Source of the DNA: Thermoanaerobacter sp.
GTDB taxonomy: Bacteria > Bacillota > Thermoanaerobacteria > Thermoanaerobacterales > Thermoanaerobacteraceae
Assembly (NCBI GenBank): GCA_014896455.1
Contig: JADBKJ010000010.1
Span: 1 to 42,942, forward strand
Length of the DNA: 42,942 nucleotides
Direction: 5' to 3'
Positions 34,879 through 42,942 of the stretch are shown here, piece by piece. How positions within the stretch are numbered: position 1 is the first letter of the stretch; every line of letters starts with the position of its first letter. Both the position numbers and the translations under genes were made by a program. The notes below the pieces were generated by a model that was given only the letters and a program-made list of their open reading frames with translations, was not told where the DNA came from and did no database searches.

Positions 34879-35084
34879 TATATTGCTACCTCCACTGTTG
34901 TTATAAATAGCGGTTTCTCTTCCAGGTCAAGCTCTCCATTTTCATAATACAACTCTAATGCTTCTTTTAGATTATCTAATGCCTCCTCTATAGTTTTCCC
35001 CTGAGATGCAACACTGTTTTCAATACACTTTGCTACATACCAATTTTCTTCTTTTTGAATAACTACAGTAAACTTAACTTTCAT
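34878..35084 (-). CDS. hicB: HicB-family antitoxin
   Basis: 68-residue antitoxin with the partial RNase H-like HicB fold: FTVVIQKEENWYVAKCIEN, then SQGKTIEEALDNLKEALELY. It is short and lacks the C-terminal helix-turn-helix of longer HicB proteins, so autorepression may rely on another element. The ATG has GGGGTGATAGT upstream, and an extended -10 (TGTTAAAAT) lies about 35 bases before it. Confidence 0.9.
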   Translation of the reverse strand: MKVKFTVVIQKEENWYVAKCIENSVASQGKTIEEALDNLKEALELYYENGELDLEEKPLFITTVEVAI

Positions 35085-35147
35085 ACTATCACCCCACCAA
35101 AATTCTTATTTTAACACAATTAGTATTATTTACCTTACCCACATCCA

Positions 35148-35525
35148 CTACCCTATTTCCCTCCCCTCTTTCTCTATTTCCTTTAACAAAGCCTCCGTAG
35201 CATCCCGTTGTGTAACTATACTCACTTTATAAGGCCTTGCAATATTCTCTATCTCAACAAACATTGTCCAGTAGCTAAACTTTTCATCATCCCAATCATC
35301 TACAAAAATATCAATATCTGAAAATTCCCAAAAATCAAATCCCCTTACCAGTGATCCATACAAGACAACTTTACTCACATTATATTTTTCTTTCAAAAAT
35401 TTAGCAATCTTATACGCTTTATCTAATGCATCCTTTTTTCGTATTTCTAGCATTTCTTTCTCTTTTTTACTCTTTAACCGCCAATTTTCACGTATTTTCT
35501 TTTTCTCTTCATCAGTGATACTCAT
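35148..35525 (-). CDS. Nucleotidyltransferase-domain protein
   Basis: Protein of about 125 residues. A basic N-terminal helical region (KKKIRENWRLKSKKEKEM) precedes a Pol-beta-like nucleotidyltransferase core with VVLYGSLVRGFDFWEFSDIDIF and a third acidic strand weakly represented by RPYKVSIVTQ. The family includes antitoxin-like MNT proteins, but no HEPN partner is adjacent. The ATG at 35525 is likely, with GGTGAG close upstream; an in-frame GTG at 35537 is possible. It lies 63 bases upstream of hicB. Confidence 0.75.
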   Translation of the reverse strand: MSITDEEKKKIRENWRLKSKKEKEMLEIRKKDALDKAYKIAKFLKEKYNVSKVVLYGSLVRGFDFWEFSDIDIFVDDWDDEKFSYWTMFVEIENIARPYKVSIVTQRDATEALLKEIEKEGREIG

Positions 35526-35584
35526 CTTACTCACCACACAAAATTCTGTACATATATTCTACCATTTTATAGCATTTATATCAA

Positions 35585-36847
35585 TCACCCAACAAAGCTC
35601 ATAAGAAGCATCGCGTTTAAAACCGTCACTATTATTCCTATAGTCCATAACAATACTTTATAAAGCAATGTATTTGCAAACTTACCCATGACCTTTTTTG
35701 AAGAAGTCAAATAAATGAGCAAAAAAATTGTAATGGGAAGCTGTACACTTAAAAACATCTGCGAATAAACTAGTCCTTGAAAGGGACTTTTTACAAAGAA
35801 TATTATTAGCACTGCAAAAATATATGTAATTGCTACACCAACTTTTGTATGTGCATCTTGTATATCATAAGGTTCTCCATATATCCCCGCAAAAATGCTT
35901 CCACCTGCCATACCTGCTGTTATAGATGAAGAAATTCCTGCTAAAAGAAGAGCCAAAGCAAAAACCACTGCTGACGCATTTCCTAAAAGAGGTTTTAGCA
36001 TCTGCTGTGCTTGATTAAGCTCCGTTACAGTTACATTATTGGTAAAAAAAGCCGATGCTGCAACAATAATCATAGCACTGTTTATTCCCCAACCTATTAT
36101 CATAGAAAAGATAGTGTCAAAATACTCATAATTAAGCTGTTTCACTATGACTTTCTCATCTTCTAAATTCCACTGTCTGCTTTGTATTATCTCCGAGTGC
36201 AAAAACAAATTGTGAGGCATAACAACAGCACCAAGCACACTCATAATTATAGGCATAGAACCTGCTGGAAATTCTGGTTTCACCCAGCTTGAAGCTACCT
36301 CTGCCCATTTCACATCAACTAGCGAAAGCTCAAATATAAAAGAAATGCCAATAAGAGATACAAAACCTATAATCCACTTTTCCAACTTTTTATAGGAATT
36401 TGTATAAAGCATCCATGAAACAAATAAAGCAGTAATCAAACTTCCTACCTTTATAGGTATCTTAAAAAGCATTTGAAGGGCTATCGCGGCACCTAAAATT
36501 TCTGCCATCGCTGTCAAAATCGCTGCAAAGACAGCTGAAATAAGAACTAACCTTGAGATAAAAGGCTTTAAAAACTTAGTTGCAGCTTCAGACATGCAAT
36601 AACCTGTAACTATACCCAGATGTGCAGCATTATGTTGAAGTATAATGAGCATGATAGTAGATAAAGTCACCATCCATAAAAGCTTATAACCGTAAGACGA
36701 CCCTGCAGCAACATTAGAAGCCCAATTCCCCGGGTCAATAAAGCCAACAGTAACCAATAGCCCCGGACCTATGTATTTAATAAAATCTAGCGCCATAAGT
36801 TTAGGGCGATGTTTACCTTTAAATAAATTTTTGAGTTTTGTAATCAT
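35585..36847 (-). CDS. NRAMP-family divalent metal transporter
   Basis: Transporter of 420 residues with 11 membrane helices. The TM1 metal-binding motif DPGN is at 38-41 (GFIDPGNWASN) and the TM6 motif MPH at 210-212 (VVMPHNLFLHSE). The methionine that favours Mn2+/Fe2+ over Mg2+ or Ca2+ is present. The ATG follows GAGGTG by five bases. The gene starts 22 bases after rtcB on the same strand, so it is likely cotranscribed with that Mn2+-dependent ligase. Proton-coupled Mn2+ or Fe2+ import is the probable role. Confidence 0.9.
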   Translation of the reverse strand: MITKLKNLFKGKHRPKLMALDFIKYIGPGLLVTVGFIDPGNWASNVAAGSSYGYKLLWMVTLSTIMLIILQHNAAHLGIVTGYCMSEAATKFLKPFISRLVLISAVFAAILTAMAEILGAAIALQMLFKIPIKVGSLITALFVSWMLYTNSYKKLEKWIIGFVSLIGISFIFELSLVDVKWAEVASSWVKPEFPAGSMPIIMSVLGAVVMPHNLFLHSEIIQSRQWNLEDEKVIVKQLNYEYFDTIFSMIIGWGINSAMIIVAASAFFTNNVTVTELNQAQQMLKPLLGNASAVVFALALLLAGISSSITAGMAGGSIFAGIYGEPYDIQDAHTKVGVAITYIFAVLIIFFVKSPFQGLVYSQMFLSVQLPITIFLLIYLTSSKKVMGKFANTLLYKVLLWTIGIIVTVLNAMLLMSFVG

Positions 36848-36869
36848 TTGTTCACCTCATTTTAAAATT

Positions 36870-38321
36870 TTAATCTGCACCTTTTACAACTGCAAGAGGC
36901 ACAAACCGAGCAACAGGTATAGTAATTTCTCTTTTCTCAAGAACAGATACAACCTCTTCTACATCTTTGTAAGCAAGTGGTGACTCATCAGCGATATCTT
37001 TATAAGACCGAACATTGTATACTACATTTCTCATAGCCTTTTCAAATTCCTCTTTACTGATTTTTTTAGCCTTATTTCGTGAAAGCCTTCGTCCTGCTCC
37101 GTGATTCACAGAATAAAAGGTCTCTGCCGCTTTTTCTGTGCCAACCACCACATAAGAACCTGTACCCATACTACCGGGAATAAGAGCAGGATGTCCTGAT
37201 TCTTTGTAAAAAGAAGGATTTTGAGGATGTCCTGATGGTAAAGCCCTTGTGGCTCCTTTCCTGTGGACAAGAAGTCTTCTTCCACCGTGTATTTCCCATT
37301 TAGCAATATTGTGAGCAACATCGTACACTAACTGAAATCCCATAGATTCAGAAGATTTTTTCAAAACATCTTCAAAAGCTTTCATTACATCAAACATAAT
37401 TATCTGTCTGTTTGAAAAAGCAAAATTAACTGCTGCTGCCATCGCTTTATAGTAATTCTGCCCTTCCTTTGATTTTATAGGGGCTGCTGCAAGCCCTTTT
37501 TCAGGTACCTCAATTTCATATTTTTTCGCCGCTTCCCACAAAATCTTTGTATAATCTGTAGCAATCTGGTGCCCAAACCCTCTGCTTCCCGTGTGAATCA
37601 TAATGACAATTTGCCCCTTAAAAAGCCCAAATTGTCTTGCCAATTTTTCATCCAAAATAGAATCAACTCGCTGAATCTCTATAAAGTGATTGCCTCCTCC
37701 TAAAGTGCCAAGTTGTTCTTCTCCTCTTTCCTGTGCTTCTTTTGATACCGCAGAAAGATCAGCTCCTTCAAGCTTTCCTCCTTCTTCAATATACTCCAAA
37801 TCAGATTTTTTGCCAAAACCCGCTTTAATCACAGCTTCTACCCCTCTATGCACTACATCATCAAAAATTACCCGTGTAATACCCTTGTGTTTTCCCTTTT
37901 TCCCTATGCCTGTAGGAACATAATACTCGATCCGTTCTATAAGCTTATATAGAAGCTCTTTATTAAAATACGCTGCTTCAAGGCTAGTTCTTAAAAGCCT
38001 TACACCACAATTAATATCATACCCTACCGCTCCAGCTGAAATGACCCCTTTCTCTTCTATTGCCATAACTCCTCCGATAGGAAGCCCAAACCCCTCATGG
38101 ATATCTGGCATACCTATAACAGGTTCCACAACTCCGGGAAGACTAGCAGCATTGACAAGCTGCTTCAAAGACTGGTCTTCATGCAAAAATTCTTTTAACG
38201 CATCATTCACATATATTATAGCATCCACTTTCATTTTCCCAAACTTGGGAATTCGCCATCGATTAATCCCATCTTTTACAACTGCATATCCCTGTATAAC
38301 TTCTACCCCATAAGGATTCAC
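36870..38321 (-). CDS. rtcB: RNA-splicing ligase RtcB
   Basis: GTP- and Mn2+-dependent ligase joining RNA 2',3'-cyclic phosphate or 3'-phosphate ends to 5'-OH ends, in tRNA splicing or RNA repair. Diagnostic blocks are PDIHEGFGLPIGGV, GYDINCGVRLL (the metal-binding cysteine), LGGGNHFIE, HTGSRGFGH and VNHGAGRRLSR, which contains the histidine that takes the GMP. All are intact. GTG at 38321 (MNPYGVEVIQG) has GAGGGGAAG upstream and is preferred; the frame continues to TTG 38348 without a ribosome site. A promoter with TGATATAAT or TTGAGA-N17-GATAAT lies between 38350 and 38430. Confidence 0.93.
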   Translation of the reverse strand: MNPYGVEVIQGYAVVKDGINRWRIPKFGKMKVDAIIYVNDALKEFLHEDQSLKQLVNAASLPGVVEPVIGMPDIHEGFGLPIGGVMAIEEKGVISAGAVGYDINCGVRLLRTSLEAAYFNKELLYKLIERIEYYVPTGIGKKGKHKGITRVIFDDVVHRGVEAVIKAGFGKKSDLEYIEEGGKLEGADLSAVSKEAQERGEEQLGTLGGGNHFIEIQRVDSILDEKLARQFGLFKGQIVIMIHTGSRGFGHQIATDYTKILWEAAKKYEIEVPEKGLAAAPIKSKEGQNYYKAMAAAVNFAFSNRQIIMFDVMKAFEDVLKKSSESMGFQLVYDVAHNIAKWEIHGGRRLLVHRKGATRALPSGHPQNPSFYKESGHPALIPGSMGTGSYVVVGTEKAAETFYSVNHGAGRRLSRNKAKKISKEEFEKAMRNVVYNVRSYKDIADESPLAYKDVEEVVSVLEKREITIPVARFVPLAVVKGAD

Positions 38322-38520
38322 TCCCTTCCCCTCATTATTCTCCCACAATTAACGAATAGAAACATATTATCATCTACATCACAATCTTTCTCAATTGTCC
38401 TGCCATTTCCTTCTTAATTTTATTATATCACACTTTACTTCACTTTTAAGTATTCGCAATAGTCTGGGATACCCAAGGAGAAACAAAAAATCCTCTAAAA
38501 CATCTAACCAGATTCATTAC

Positions 38521-38549
38521 AAAAAAGGTACTAATTGCTTAGTACCTTT
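38521..38549 (-). terminator. Hairpin at the left edge of repeat copy C, T-tract outward
   Basis: On the minus strand AAAGGTACTAA-GCAA-TTAGTACCTTT is followed by further T (T6). It directly abuts the CAG end of the element and can terminate minus-strand transcription coming from the aldo/keto reductase operon. Confidence 0.8.
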
Positions 38550-38811
38550 CAGACTGTAGACAAACTTTCGTAAAGGAGATATTTTGCAATCGGTGCGACT
38601 TGTTACAAAGCGGCAACAAAACTTAGCGAGACTGAGGGTGGAGGCAGGGCCGAAGCCAAGGAGGGCGGAGGCGGGCACCTGAGACAGGACGTCGCCTGAC
38701 GGGGTACCCTGCCGGAACCTGAAAGTCGAGTTTAGTTTTGTCGCTTTGGAACATCGGAGCGACGATGCAAAATATCTCCTTTGAATATTTTTTAACTTTG
38801 TCAACAAACTG
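38550..38811 (+). repeat. Fold-back repeat element, copy C (full, 262 bp)
   Basis: Same orientation as copy B. It begins CAGACTGTAGACAAAC and ends TTTGTCAACAAACTG, with the inverted AAAGGAGATATTTTGCA segments. The outer two thirds are nearly identical to copy B. The apex between GGGCACCTGAG and GGGGTACCCTGCC differs, with several substitutions and indels, yet still contains a local CAGG...CCTG hairpin. No conserved reading frame. Confidence 0.88.
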
Positions 38812-38838
38812 AGGCAAGGGTTCAACCTTGCCTTTTTT
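38812..38838 (+). terminator. Hairpin at the right edge of repeat copy C, T-tract outward
   Basis: AGGCAAGG-GTTCAA-CCTTGCCT is followed by further T (T6 in all) on the + strand, directly after the CTG end. No + strand gene lies upstream that could need it. Confidence 0.8.
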
Positions 38839-38901
38839 CATTAGATTTTATAAAAGGTTTTAATTTTAAAGTGAGATAGGAAGCGATAAATGCTTTCGCC
38901 T

Positions 38902-39816
38902 TTATGGTAATTTATTCTCTGCAGCCTTATATAACTCATACCATTTCTCTCTTGTGAGTTCAATATCTGCTGCCTTACAAATGTCTTTCAATCGAGCAGG
39001 ATTTGTCGTACCAACAATAGGTTGTATCTTTGCAGGATGTCTTAAAATCCACGCAATAGGTATAGCAATACTGGGTACTCCTTTTTGTATAGCTATCTCA
39101 TCAATTTTTTCATTCAATTCCTTAAATTTCTCATTTCCCAAGAAAGTCCCCTCAAAAAATCCATACTGGAAAGGAGACCATGCTTGTATAGTAATTCCTT
39201 TCAACCTGCAATACTCCAGGACACTTCCATCTCTATTTATCGCTTGATCTACCTTCATATTCACATTAAAACCAAAATCAATCATACCAGTATGAGCAAT
39301 ACTAAACTGCAATTGATTTACAATAATTCTTTGATTTAAATATTTACTCAAAAGCTCAATCTGCATAGGGTTAAAATTGCTCACACCAAAATTTCTAACC
39401 TTTCCACTGCTATGCAATATCGAAAATGCCTCTGCAACCTCTTCTGGTTCCATCAGAGTATCAGGCCTATGTAATAGTAAAATATCTATGTAGTCAGTTC
39501 CAAGCCTTTTCAAACTTCCCTCTACAGATTTTAATATGTGTTCCTTTGAAAAATCGTAATAGCCGTTTCTTATTCCGCATTTCGTCTGTATAATAATTTT
39601 TTCCCTTAAGTCTTTTTTCTTTTTTAAAACTTTTCCAAATACTTCTTCTGACTTTCCTCCTCCGTATATATCAGCGTGGTCAAAAAAGTTTATGCCCTCT
39701 CCCAAAGCAGTATCAATAAGCTCTTCTACCTGCTTTATAGGTTTATCGCTTATTCTCATGCACCCCAAAGCTATGGAAGAAGCTTTTATCTCATTGCCAA
39801 TATTTATATACTTCAC
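38902..39816 (-). CDS. Aldo/keto reductase (YdhF-like)
   Basis: NADPH-dependent oxidoreductase of 304 residues with a TIM-barrel fold. The catalytic tetrad is visible as Asp (FFDHADIYGGG), Tyr in the same motif, Lys (IIQTKCGI) and His (LLLHRPD). The cofactor-binding part is PIVGTTNPARLKDI near the end. The substrate is unknown. It is the last gene of the minus-strand group H-NOX receptor-yfcE-reductase, 25 bases after yfcE. Only a weak hairpin follows; the strong terminator on this strand is the left hairpin of repeat copy C. Confidence 0.9.
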   Translation of the reverse strand: MKYINIGNEIKASSIALGCMRISDKPIKQVEELIDTALGEGINFFDHADIYGGGKSEEVFGKVLKKKKDLREKIIIQTKCGIRNGYYDFSKEHILKSVEGSLKRLGTDYIDILLLHRPDTLMEPEEVAEAFSILHSSGKVRNFGVSNFNPMQIELLSKYLNQRIIVNQLQFSIAHTGMIDFGFNVNMKVDQAINRDGSVLEYCRLKGITIQAWSPFQYGFFEGTFLGNEKFKELNEKIDEIAIQKGVPSIAIPIAWILRHPAKIQPIVGTTNPARLKDICKAADIELTREKWYELYKAAENKLP

Positions 39817-39841
39817 CTTTCACACCTTCTCCTTTCAATTT

Positions 39842-40381
39842 TTACTCGATAATTCTCTCTCCATTTTCCAGATTAATCACATAAGCTTTGTCTTTCTCAA
39901 TTTCAATAAACCCAATGGAATTTACCTCTCTCTTGCTAAGAGAAGTGGAACCGGGATTTATCAGAGTACATTTGCCTATCTTTTTCACAACAGGGATGTG
40001 AGTATGGCCTACAATAAAGTAGTCTAAACTGTATCTTAAAATGAGCTTTTCTATCCCCTCATCAGTCAGCAGATGCCCGTGATTTACCATAATCCTTTTC
40101 CCTTCAATTACGGTAAAAACATAAGGTGTAATGGGTACATTAATAACCATCTGGTCTACATAGGCATCACAGTTTCCCTCCGCTATGAGGATAGGAATCT
40201 CACAGGAATTTATCGCCTCTGCCAGCTTTTTAGGGTCGTACCCTTCCGGGAGGGGATTTCTAGGCCCATGATAAAGCACATCACCAGCGTGCAGTATAAT
40301 ATCACATTCTTTCAAAAACCTAAACGCCTTCTCCCAGGACTTATAATCCCCGTGAGTATCACTTACAAGCCCTATTTTCAC
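39842..40381 (-). CDS. YfcE/MJ0936-family metallophosphodiesterase
   Basis: Calcineurin-like phosphodiesterase of 179 residues. The metal-binding series is complete: VSDTHGD, LHAGDVL, EGNCD, VNHGH and GHTHIP. Members hydrolyse phosphodiesters in vitro, but physiological substrates are mostly unknown. GTG at 40381 is chosen (MKIGLVSDTHGD) because AAGGTGG lies five bases upstream; the frame is open to 40399. It starts 14 bases after the H-NOX chemoreceptor, so they are cotranscribed. Confidence 0.9.
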   Translation of the reverse strand: MKIGLVSDTHGDYKSWEKAFRFLKECDIILHAGDVLYHGPRNPLPEGYDPKKLAEAINSCEIPILIAEGNCDAYVDQMVINVPITPYVFTVIEGKRIMVNHGHLLTDEGIEKLILRYSLDYFIVGHTHIPVVKKIGKCTLINPGSTSLSKREVNSIGFIEIEKDKAYVINLENGERIIE

Positions 40382-40395
40382 AAATACCACCTTCT

Positions 40396-42204
40396 TCAAA
40401 CTTTGTATTTATCAAGCTCCTTCTTAAAGTTTGTAACAAGTGTCTCCATCTGCTTTATCTGCTCTATAAATTCCCTTATTCTGTTTGAATACTCTGTAAC
40501 ATTGGCACTCATTTCTTCAGAAGAAGCCGAATTCTCTTCTGAAATGGCTGCCAGATTTTCAAGATGCCCGAAGACCTCTGAAAGCTTCTCTGCCTCTTCA
40601 TAAAGCCTGTTTGCAGATTCCACTATCACGCTTGATATCCCTGCAACCTCTTCTGTAGCCATTGTATTTTTTTCTACCACCTTCTCCAGAGTGGAAATGC
40701 TCTTTTTAAGCCTTTCAAACTGAGAACTTATTTTCTCTGCCAGAGTCTCTACCTGACTTGTAAAGTTGACCAGGCTTTCTGTTATGGTCTTTACCGCATT
40801 TTTCGAATTTTCAGCCAAATTCCTCACTTCTTCTGCTACCACGGCAAACCCTCTTCCTGCTTCTCCTGCCCTTGCCGCCTCAATAGCAGCATTCAAAGCA
40901 AGCAAATTAGTCTGATCTGAAATCTCCTCTACAGTAGTAACTATTGCCATGATATCTTTAGCGTTATCTGAAAGCACCTTGCCCATTTCGTATATACTAG
41001 AAAAATCCACTTCTACCTGTGACAACTCCTTTGCAACGTCTGTTACATCGGTATTTGCCCTTTTTATATTTCCTATAGAATTTTCCAGTTTTTCATTGCT
41101 CTCCTTGCTAGTTCCTGCAATCTCATTTATCTTTTTTATATTTTCGTCCAGTATTCCGACAGCCCTTTCTATCTCTTCTGCCTGATGAACTGTAGAAGAA
41201 GCTACATCATTCACCACAGAAGATATATCTTCAGACACCCTCTTCATGTTCTCTGCAATCTCATTAAACCTGTGAACAAAATTGTGCATGTCGTCTGTGC
41301 CGCCTTTTAAAAACAGCATGTCCTTCTTAATAATATCTTTTACGCTGTTTAACTCCTCTGCAATAGCTTCAAAAACGTCACCGCTTTCTAGTTTAAACTC
41401 CTCTTCTAAATTTCTGTCTCCCATGATTTTTACAAATTCATGAAGATTCTTTGAAGGCATATTCAAAACATAAGAAAATAGGCACGTAAATGCTCCTATT
41501 ATAAATGCGCCAGAAAAGCTTTTTAGAAGGTCCCATGAAGATACAAATCCTACTACCAAAAAGCCTATGATAAAGCTCCATAAAGCCAGTTTAAAAGAGT
41601 TGCTCCTTATAAAGCCAAAACCAAGTATTTTCCCCCAGACATTTTTCTTATACTCAAAAACGGGGTTTTTAAATTTTATCCTTACTTTTAGCCTTGAAAA
41701 GCCATCTTTTTCGCCTCTTTCGACCTCTTCCACTGAAATTTCTTCCTTGAAAAATTTAGAACTACCCTCTATAAGCCCTAAAAAGTAATCGTACATCTTT
41801 CTTTTAGAAACGTACTCCATTTCAATGGCATCTTTTGCAACAGGCTTTGCAATAAGCCTTGGAGGAGTGGCTCCTTTTATCATTTTGGTAAGCTGTAGGT
41901 GTACCTCATCCATCATCATTAAAAAATTCACTAGCCTTCTCCCTGCAAAATAGGAGGGAAACCATTCGCTAAAAGTCTTTATATTCTGCCTTCCTACCTC
42001 TCTCCATATTTCGTTGACACTTTTGCCTGTAATCTCGCTCACTTTTGCAAAAATTCTCTTAACTTCATCGTCCTCAATGTCTTCTAATGGCGTAATTACC
42101 CTGTCTACCTCCCAACCCACACTTTTTAAAGATTCATCAACCACTTCACTCCCGTAAAGGTCCCTTAGAGTCTTTATCCATGTCCCGACGATTGTCCCCT
42201 TCAA
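40396..42204 (-). CDS. H-NOX (haem O2/NO sensor) chemoreceptor, Tar4H type
   Basis: Chemoreceptor of 602 residues with a cytoplasmic haem-nitric oxide/oxygen-binding domain at the N-terminus (1-188), two membrane helices (about 205-255), then a methyl-accepting domain with [20 protein letters not shown]. Numbered from TTG 42204, the haem ligand is His102 (DEVHLQLTK), the YxSxR motif is Tyr131-Ser133-Arg135, the pocket Pro is 115, Ile5 is present and the distal Tyr140 that stabilises bound O2 is present. This is the arrangement known for the Caldanaerobacter protein, so O2 binding is expected. TTG is chosen because GGGGAG lies eight bases upstream; GTG 42213 falls inside that site. Likely role: avoidance of oxygen. 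Confidence 0.95.
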   Translation of the reverse strand: MKGTIVGTWIKTLRDLYGSEVVDESLKSVGWEVDRVITPLEDIEDDEVKRIFAKVSEITGKSVNEIWREVGRQNIKTFSEWFPSYFAGRRLVNFLMMMDEVHLQLTKMIKGATPPRLIAKPVAKDAIEMEYVSKRKMYDYFLGLIEGSSKFFKEEISVEEVERGEKDGFSRLKVRIKFKNPVFEYKKNVWGKILGFGFIRSNSFKLALWSFIIGFLVVGFVSSWDLLKSFSGAFIIGAFTCLFSYVLNMPSKNLHEFVKIMGDRNLEEEFKLESGDVFEAIAEELNSVKDIIKKDMLFLKGGTDDMHNFVHRFNEIAENMKRVSEDISSVVNDVASSTVHQAEEIERAVGILDENIKKINEIAGTSKESNEKLENSIGNIKRANTDVTDVAKELSQVEVDFSSIYEMGKVLSDNAKDIMAIVTTVEEISDQTNLLALNAAIEAARAGEAGRGFAVVAEEVRNLAENSKNAVKTITESLVNFTSQVETLAEKISSQFERLKKSISTLEKVVEKNTMATEEVAGISSVIVESANRLYEEAEKLSEVFGHLENLAAISEENSASSEEMSANVTEYSNRIREFIEQIKQMETLVTNFKKELDKYKV

Positions 42205-42245
42205 TTTTCTCACTCCCCAGTAATAATGTATTATTCTTAATTATT

Positions 42246-42252
42246 TTCGACA
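42246..42252 (-). promoter_or_regulatory. Candidate Spo0A box
   Basis: The minus strand reads TTTTTTGTCGAAAATAATT with a perfect TGTCGAA, 42 bases before the H-NOX receptor start. Confidence 0.35.
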
Positions 42253-42267
42253 AAAAATAATTTTATT

Positions 42268-42819
42268 TCACTGCTTAACTTGAACAATTTTTCTCTTTTC
42301 AAAAGTTTCACCTTTTATTTTTTCAAGTTCTTCAATAACCTTCTTTACCGATTCTTCATCTGCCTTTTCAATATTTACAACAGAATAAAAACCTTCCTCC
42401 ATCTGAGGAACCTTTAGAATCATTACCTTTTTTCTCATTTCCTCCTCGGGTACTACCCACTCTTTTTCTCTCATGGCATTTTGCTTAAACACTGTCTCCA
42501 GAGGAGGATTGATAAAAACAGCTATCACAGGTTTTTTAAACCACCCAGCCCACCTTATCCATTTATATCTGCTGCTTCTCGTAAGATTTGTCGCATCTAA
42601 AACTACTGTCTTCCCAAGCTTTAAATTGCCTATAACGGCAGAATGCACTATAGACCACACCTGCTTTTCCACCCTTGGGTCAAATGTAACTCCAAAAAAG
42701 TATTTGCGCACCTCATCAGAACTTACTACAACTATATCAGGCCGTTTTTTCTTGAGCTCTGCCGCAAAAGTTGACTTGCCAGCACCCGGAAGCCCTACGA
42801 GAAGGACAAGAGCCCCCAT
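42268..42819 (-). CDS. P-loop kinase, polynucleotide-kinase-like AAA protein
   Basis: Protein of 183 residues. Walker A is GLPGAGKST (9-17). VVSSDEVRKYFFG and VVLDATNLTRSSRYKWI follow, then a lid with REKEWVVPEEEMRKK. This series resembles the 5'-kinase domain of the T4 Pnk/Pnkp group (D in the substrate loop, DATN, basic lid), so phosphorylation of a 5'-OH end or a small substrate is plausible; a zeta-toxin-like kinase is an alternative. The ATG follows GGGGAG. It lies 63 bases upstream of the H-NOX receptor on the same strand. Confidence 0.75.
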   Translation of the reverse strand: MGALVLLVGLPGAGKSTFAAELKKKRPDIVVVSSDEVRKYFFGVTFDPRVEKQVWSIVHSAVIGNLKLGKTVVLDATNLTRSSRYKWIRWAGWFKKPVIAVFINPPLETVFKQNAMREKEWVVPEEEMRKKVMILKVPQMEEGFYSVVNIEKADEESVKKVIEELEKIKGETFEKRKIVQVKQ

Positions 42820-42887
42820 TCCTCTCCCCTCATTCTCTTTTATTTAACTCTATTTTAACAAGTTTGAGCCGTAAAACAAAATTTTTT

Positions 42888-42942
42888 CTATGCCATTACT
42901 TTTACAATCACCTTTATCGCTGTCTCTATAGCTTTTACCATA
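42888..42942 (-). CDS. Possible 3' end of a gene extending beyond the window
   Basis: The minus strand at the window edge has an open frame ending KAIETAIKVIVKVMA and TAG. Only 17 codons are visible, so no family can be assigned. A gene upstream on this strand is expected here given the spacing to the next start. Confidence 0.35.
   Translation of the reverse strand, partial: MVKAIETAIKVIVKVMA

Noticed and set aside
34657-35525. Nucleotidyltransferase plus HicA/HicB as a single three-gene toxin system
   Set aside because: A 63-base gap with its own extended -10 separates hicB from the nucleotidyltransferase gene, and hicBA is self-sufficient.
1-42942. CRISPR array, tRNA or rRNA genes
   Set aside because: No regularly spaced short repeats and no cloverleaf-like or rRNA sequence were found by eye on either strand.

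Overview
The window is AT-rich, with many TTG/GTG starts, strong GGAGG-type ribosome sites and compact operons, as expected for a thermophilic low-GC Firmicute. The chemoreceptor at 40396-42204 carries an H-NOX domain that matches, residue for residue at the known haem-pocket positions, what I recall of Tar4H from Caldanaerobacter subterraneus (Thermoanaerobacter tengcongensis). That places the source in or next to Thermoanaerobacter/Caldanaerobacter. This assignment is from memory, not from a search.

Layout. 1-3700: end of a sensor histidine kinase, then larE-larB-larC (nickel-pincer cofactor synthesis), with larC split by an apparent programmed -1 frameshift. 3800-12290: housekeeping and envelope genes: a dCache chemoreceptor with a sigma-D-like promoter, pgsA, a GNAT protein, a Yip1 membrane protein, a PAP2 phosphatase, a YkuK protein, the lipid II flippase amj, an MFS exporter and ndk. 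12680-20600: a Ca2+-type P-ATPase, a DUF2225 protein, a YkvI-type transporter, and a chain-length regulator-galU-phosphohexomutase group preceded by a broken NusG/LoaP-like fragment.

20990-25850 is a decaying region. It reads as the ruin of a lysine-fermentation locus: remnants of kdd and kce around two intact CoA-transferase genes, a cationic amino acid permease, two sigma-54 (-24/-12) promoters that share an upstream TTTTGC-N12-TTTTGC motif, and the DNA-binding tail of a sigma-54 activator. A beta-CASP nuclease fragment has been fused by deletion to a nucleotidyltransferase. 25888-33984 is a complete type I Wadjet defence operon (jetABCD). Next come a MIF-like tautomerase, a hicBA toxin-antitoxin pair, a nucleotidyltransferase, and rtcB followed by an NRAMP transporter. 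The right end holds an aldo/keto reductase, a YfcE phosphodiesterase, the H-NOX chemoreceptor and a polynucleotide-kinase-like ATPase.

The least explained signal is a dispersed, GC-rich, fold-back element of about 263 bp. It has three full copies (12347-12665, 25117-25380, 38550-38811) and a partial one (22905-23040). Its ends are imperfect inverted repeats beginning CAG and ending CTG. Every preserved end abuts an intrinsic-terminator-like hairpin; the hairpin sequence differs from place to place, and its T-tract, where clear, points away from the element. No transposase or conserved protein is encoded in it.
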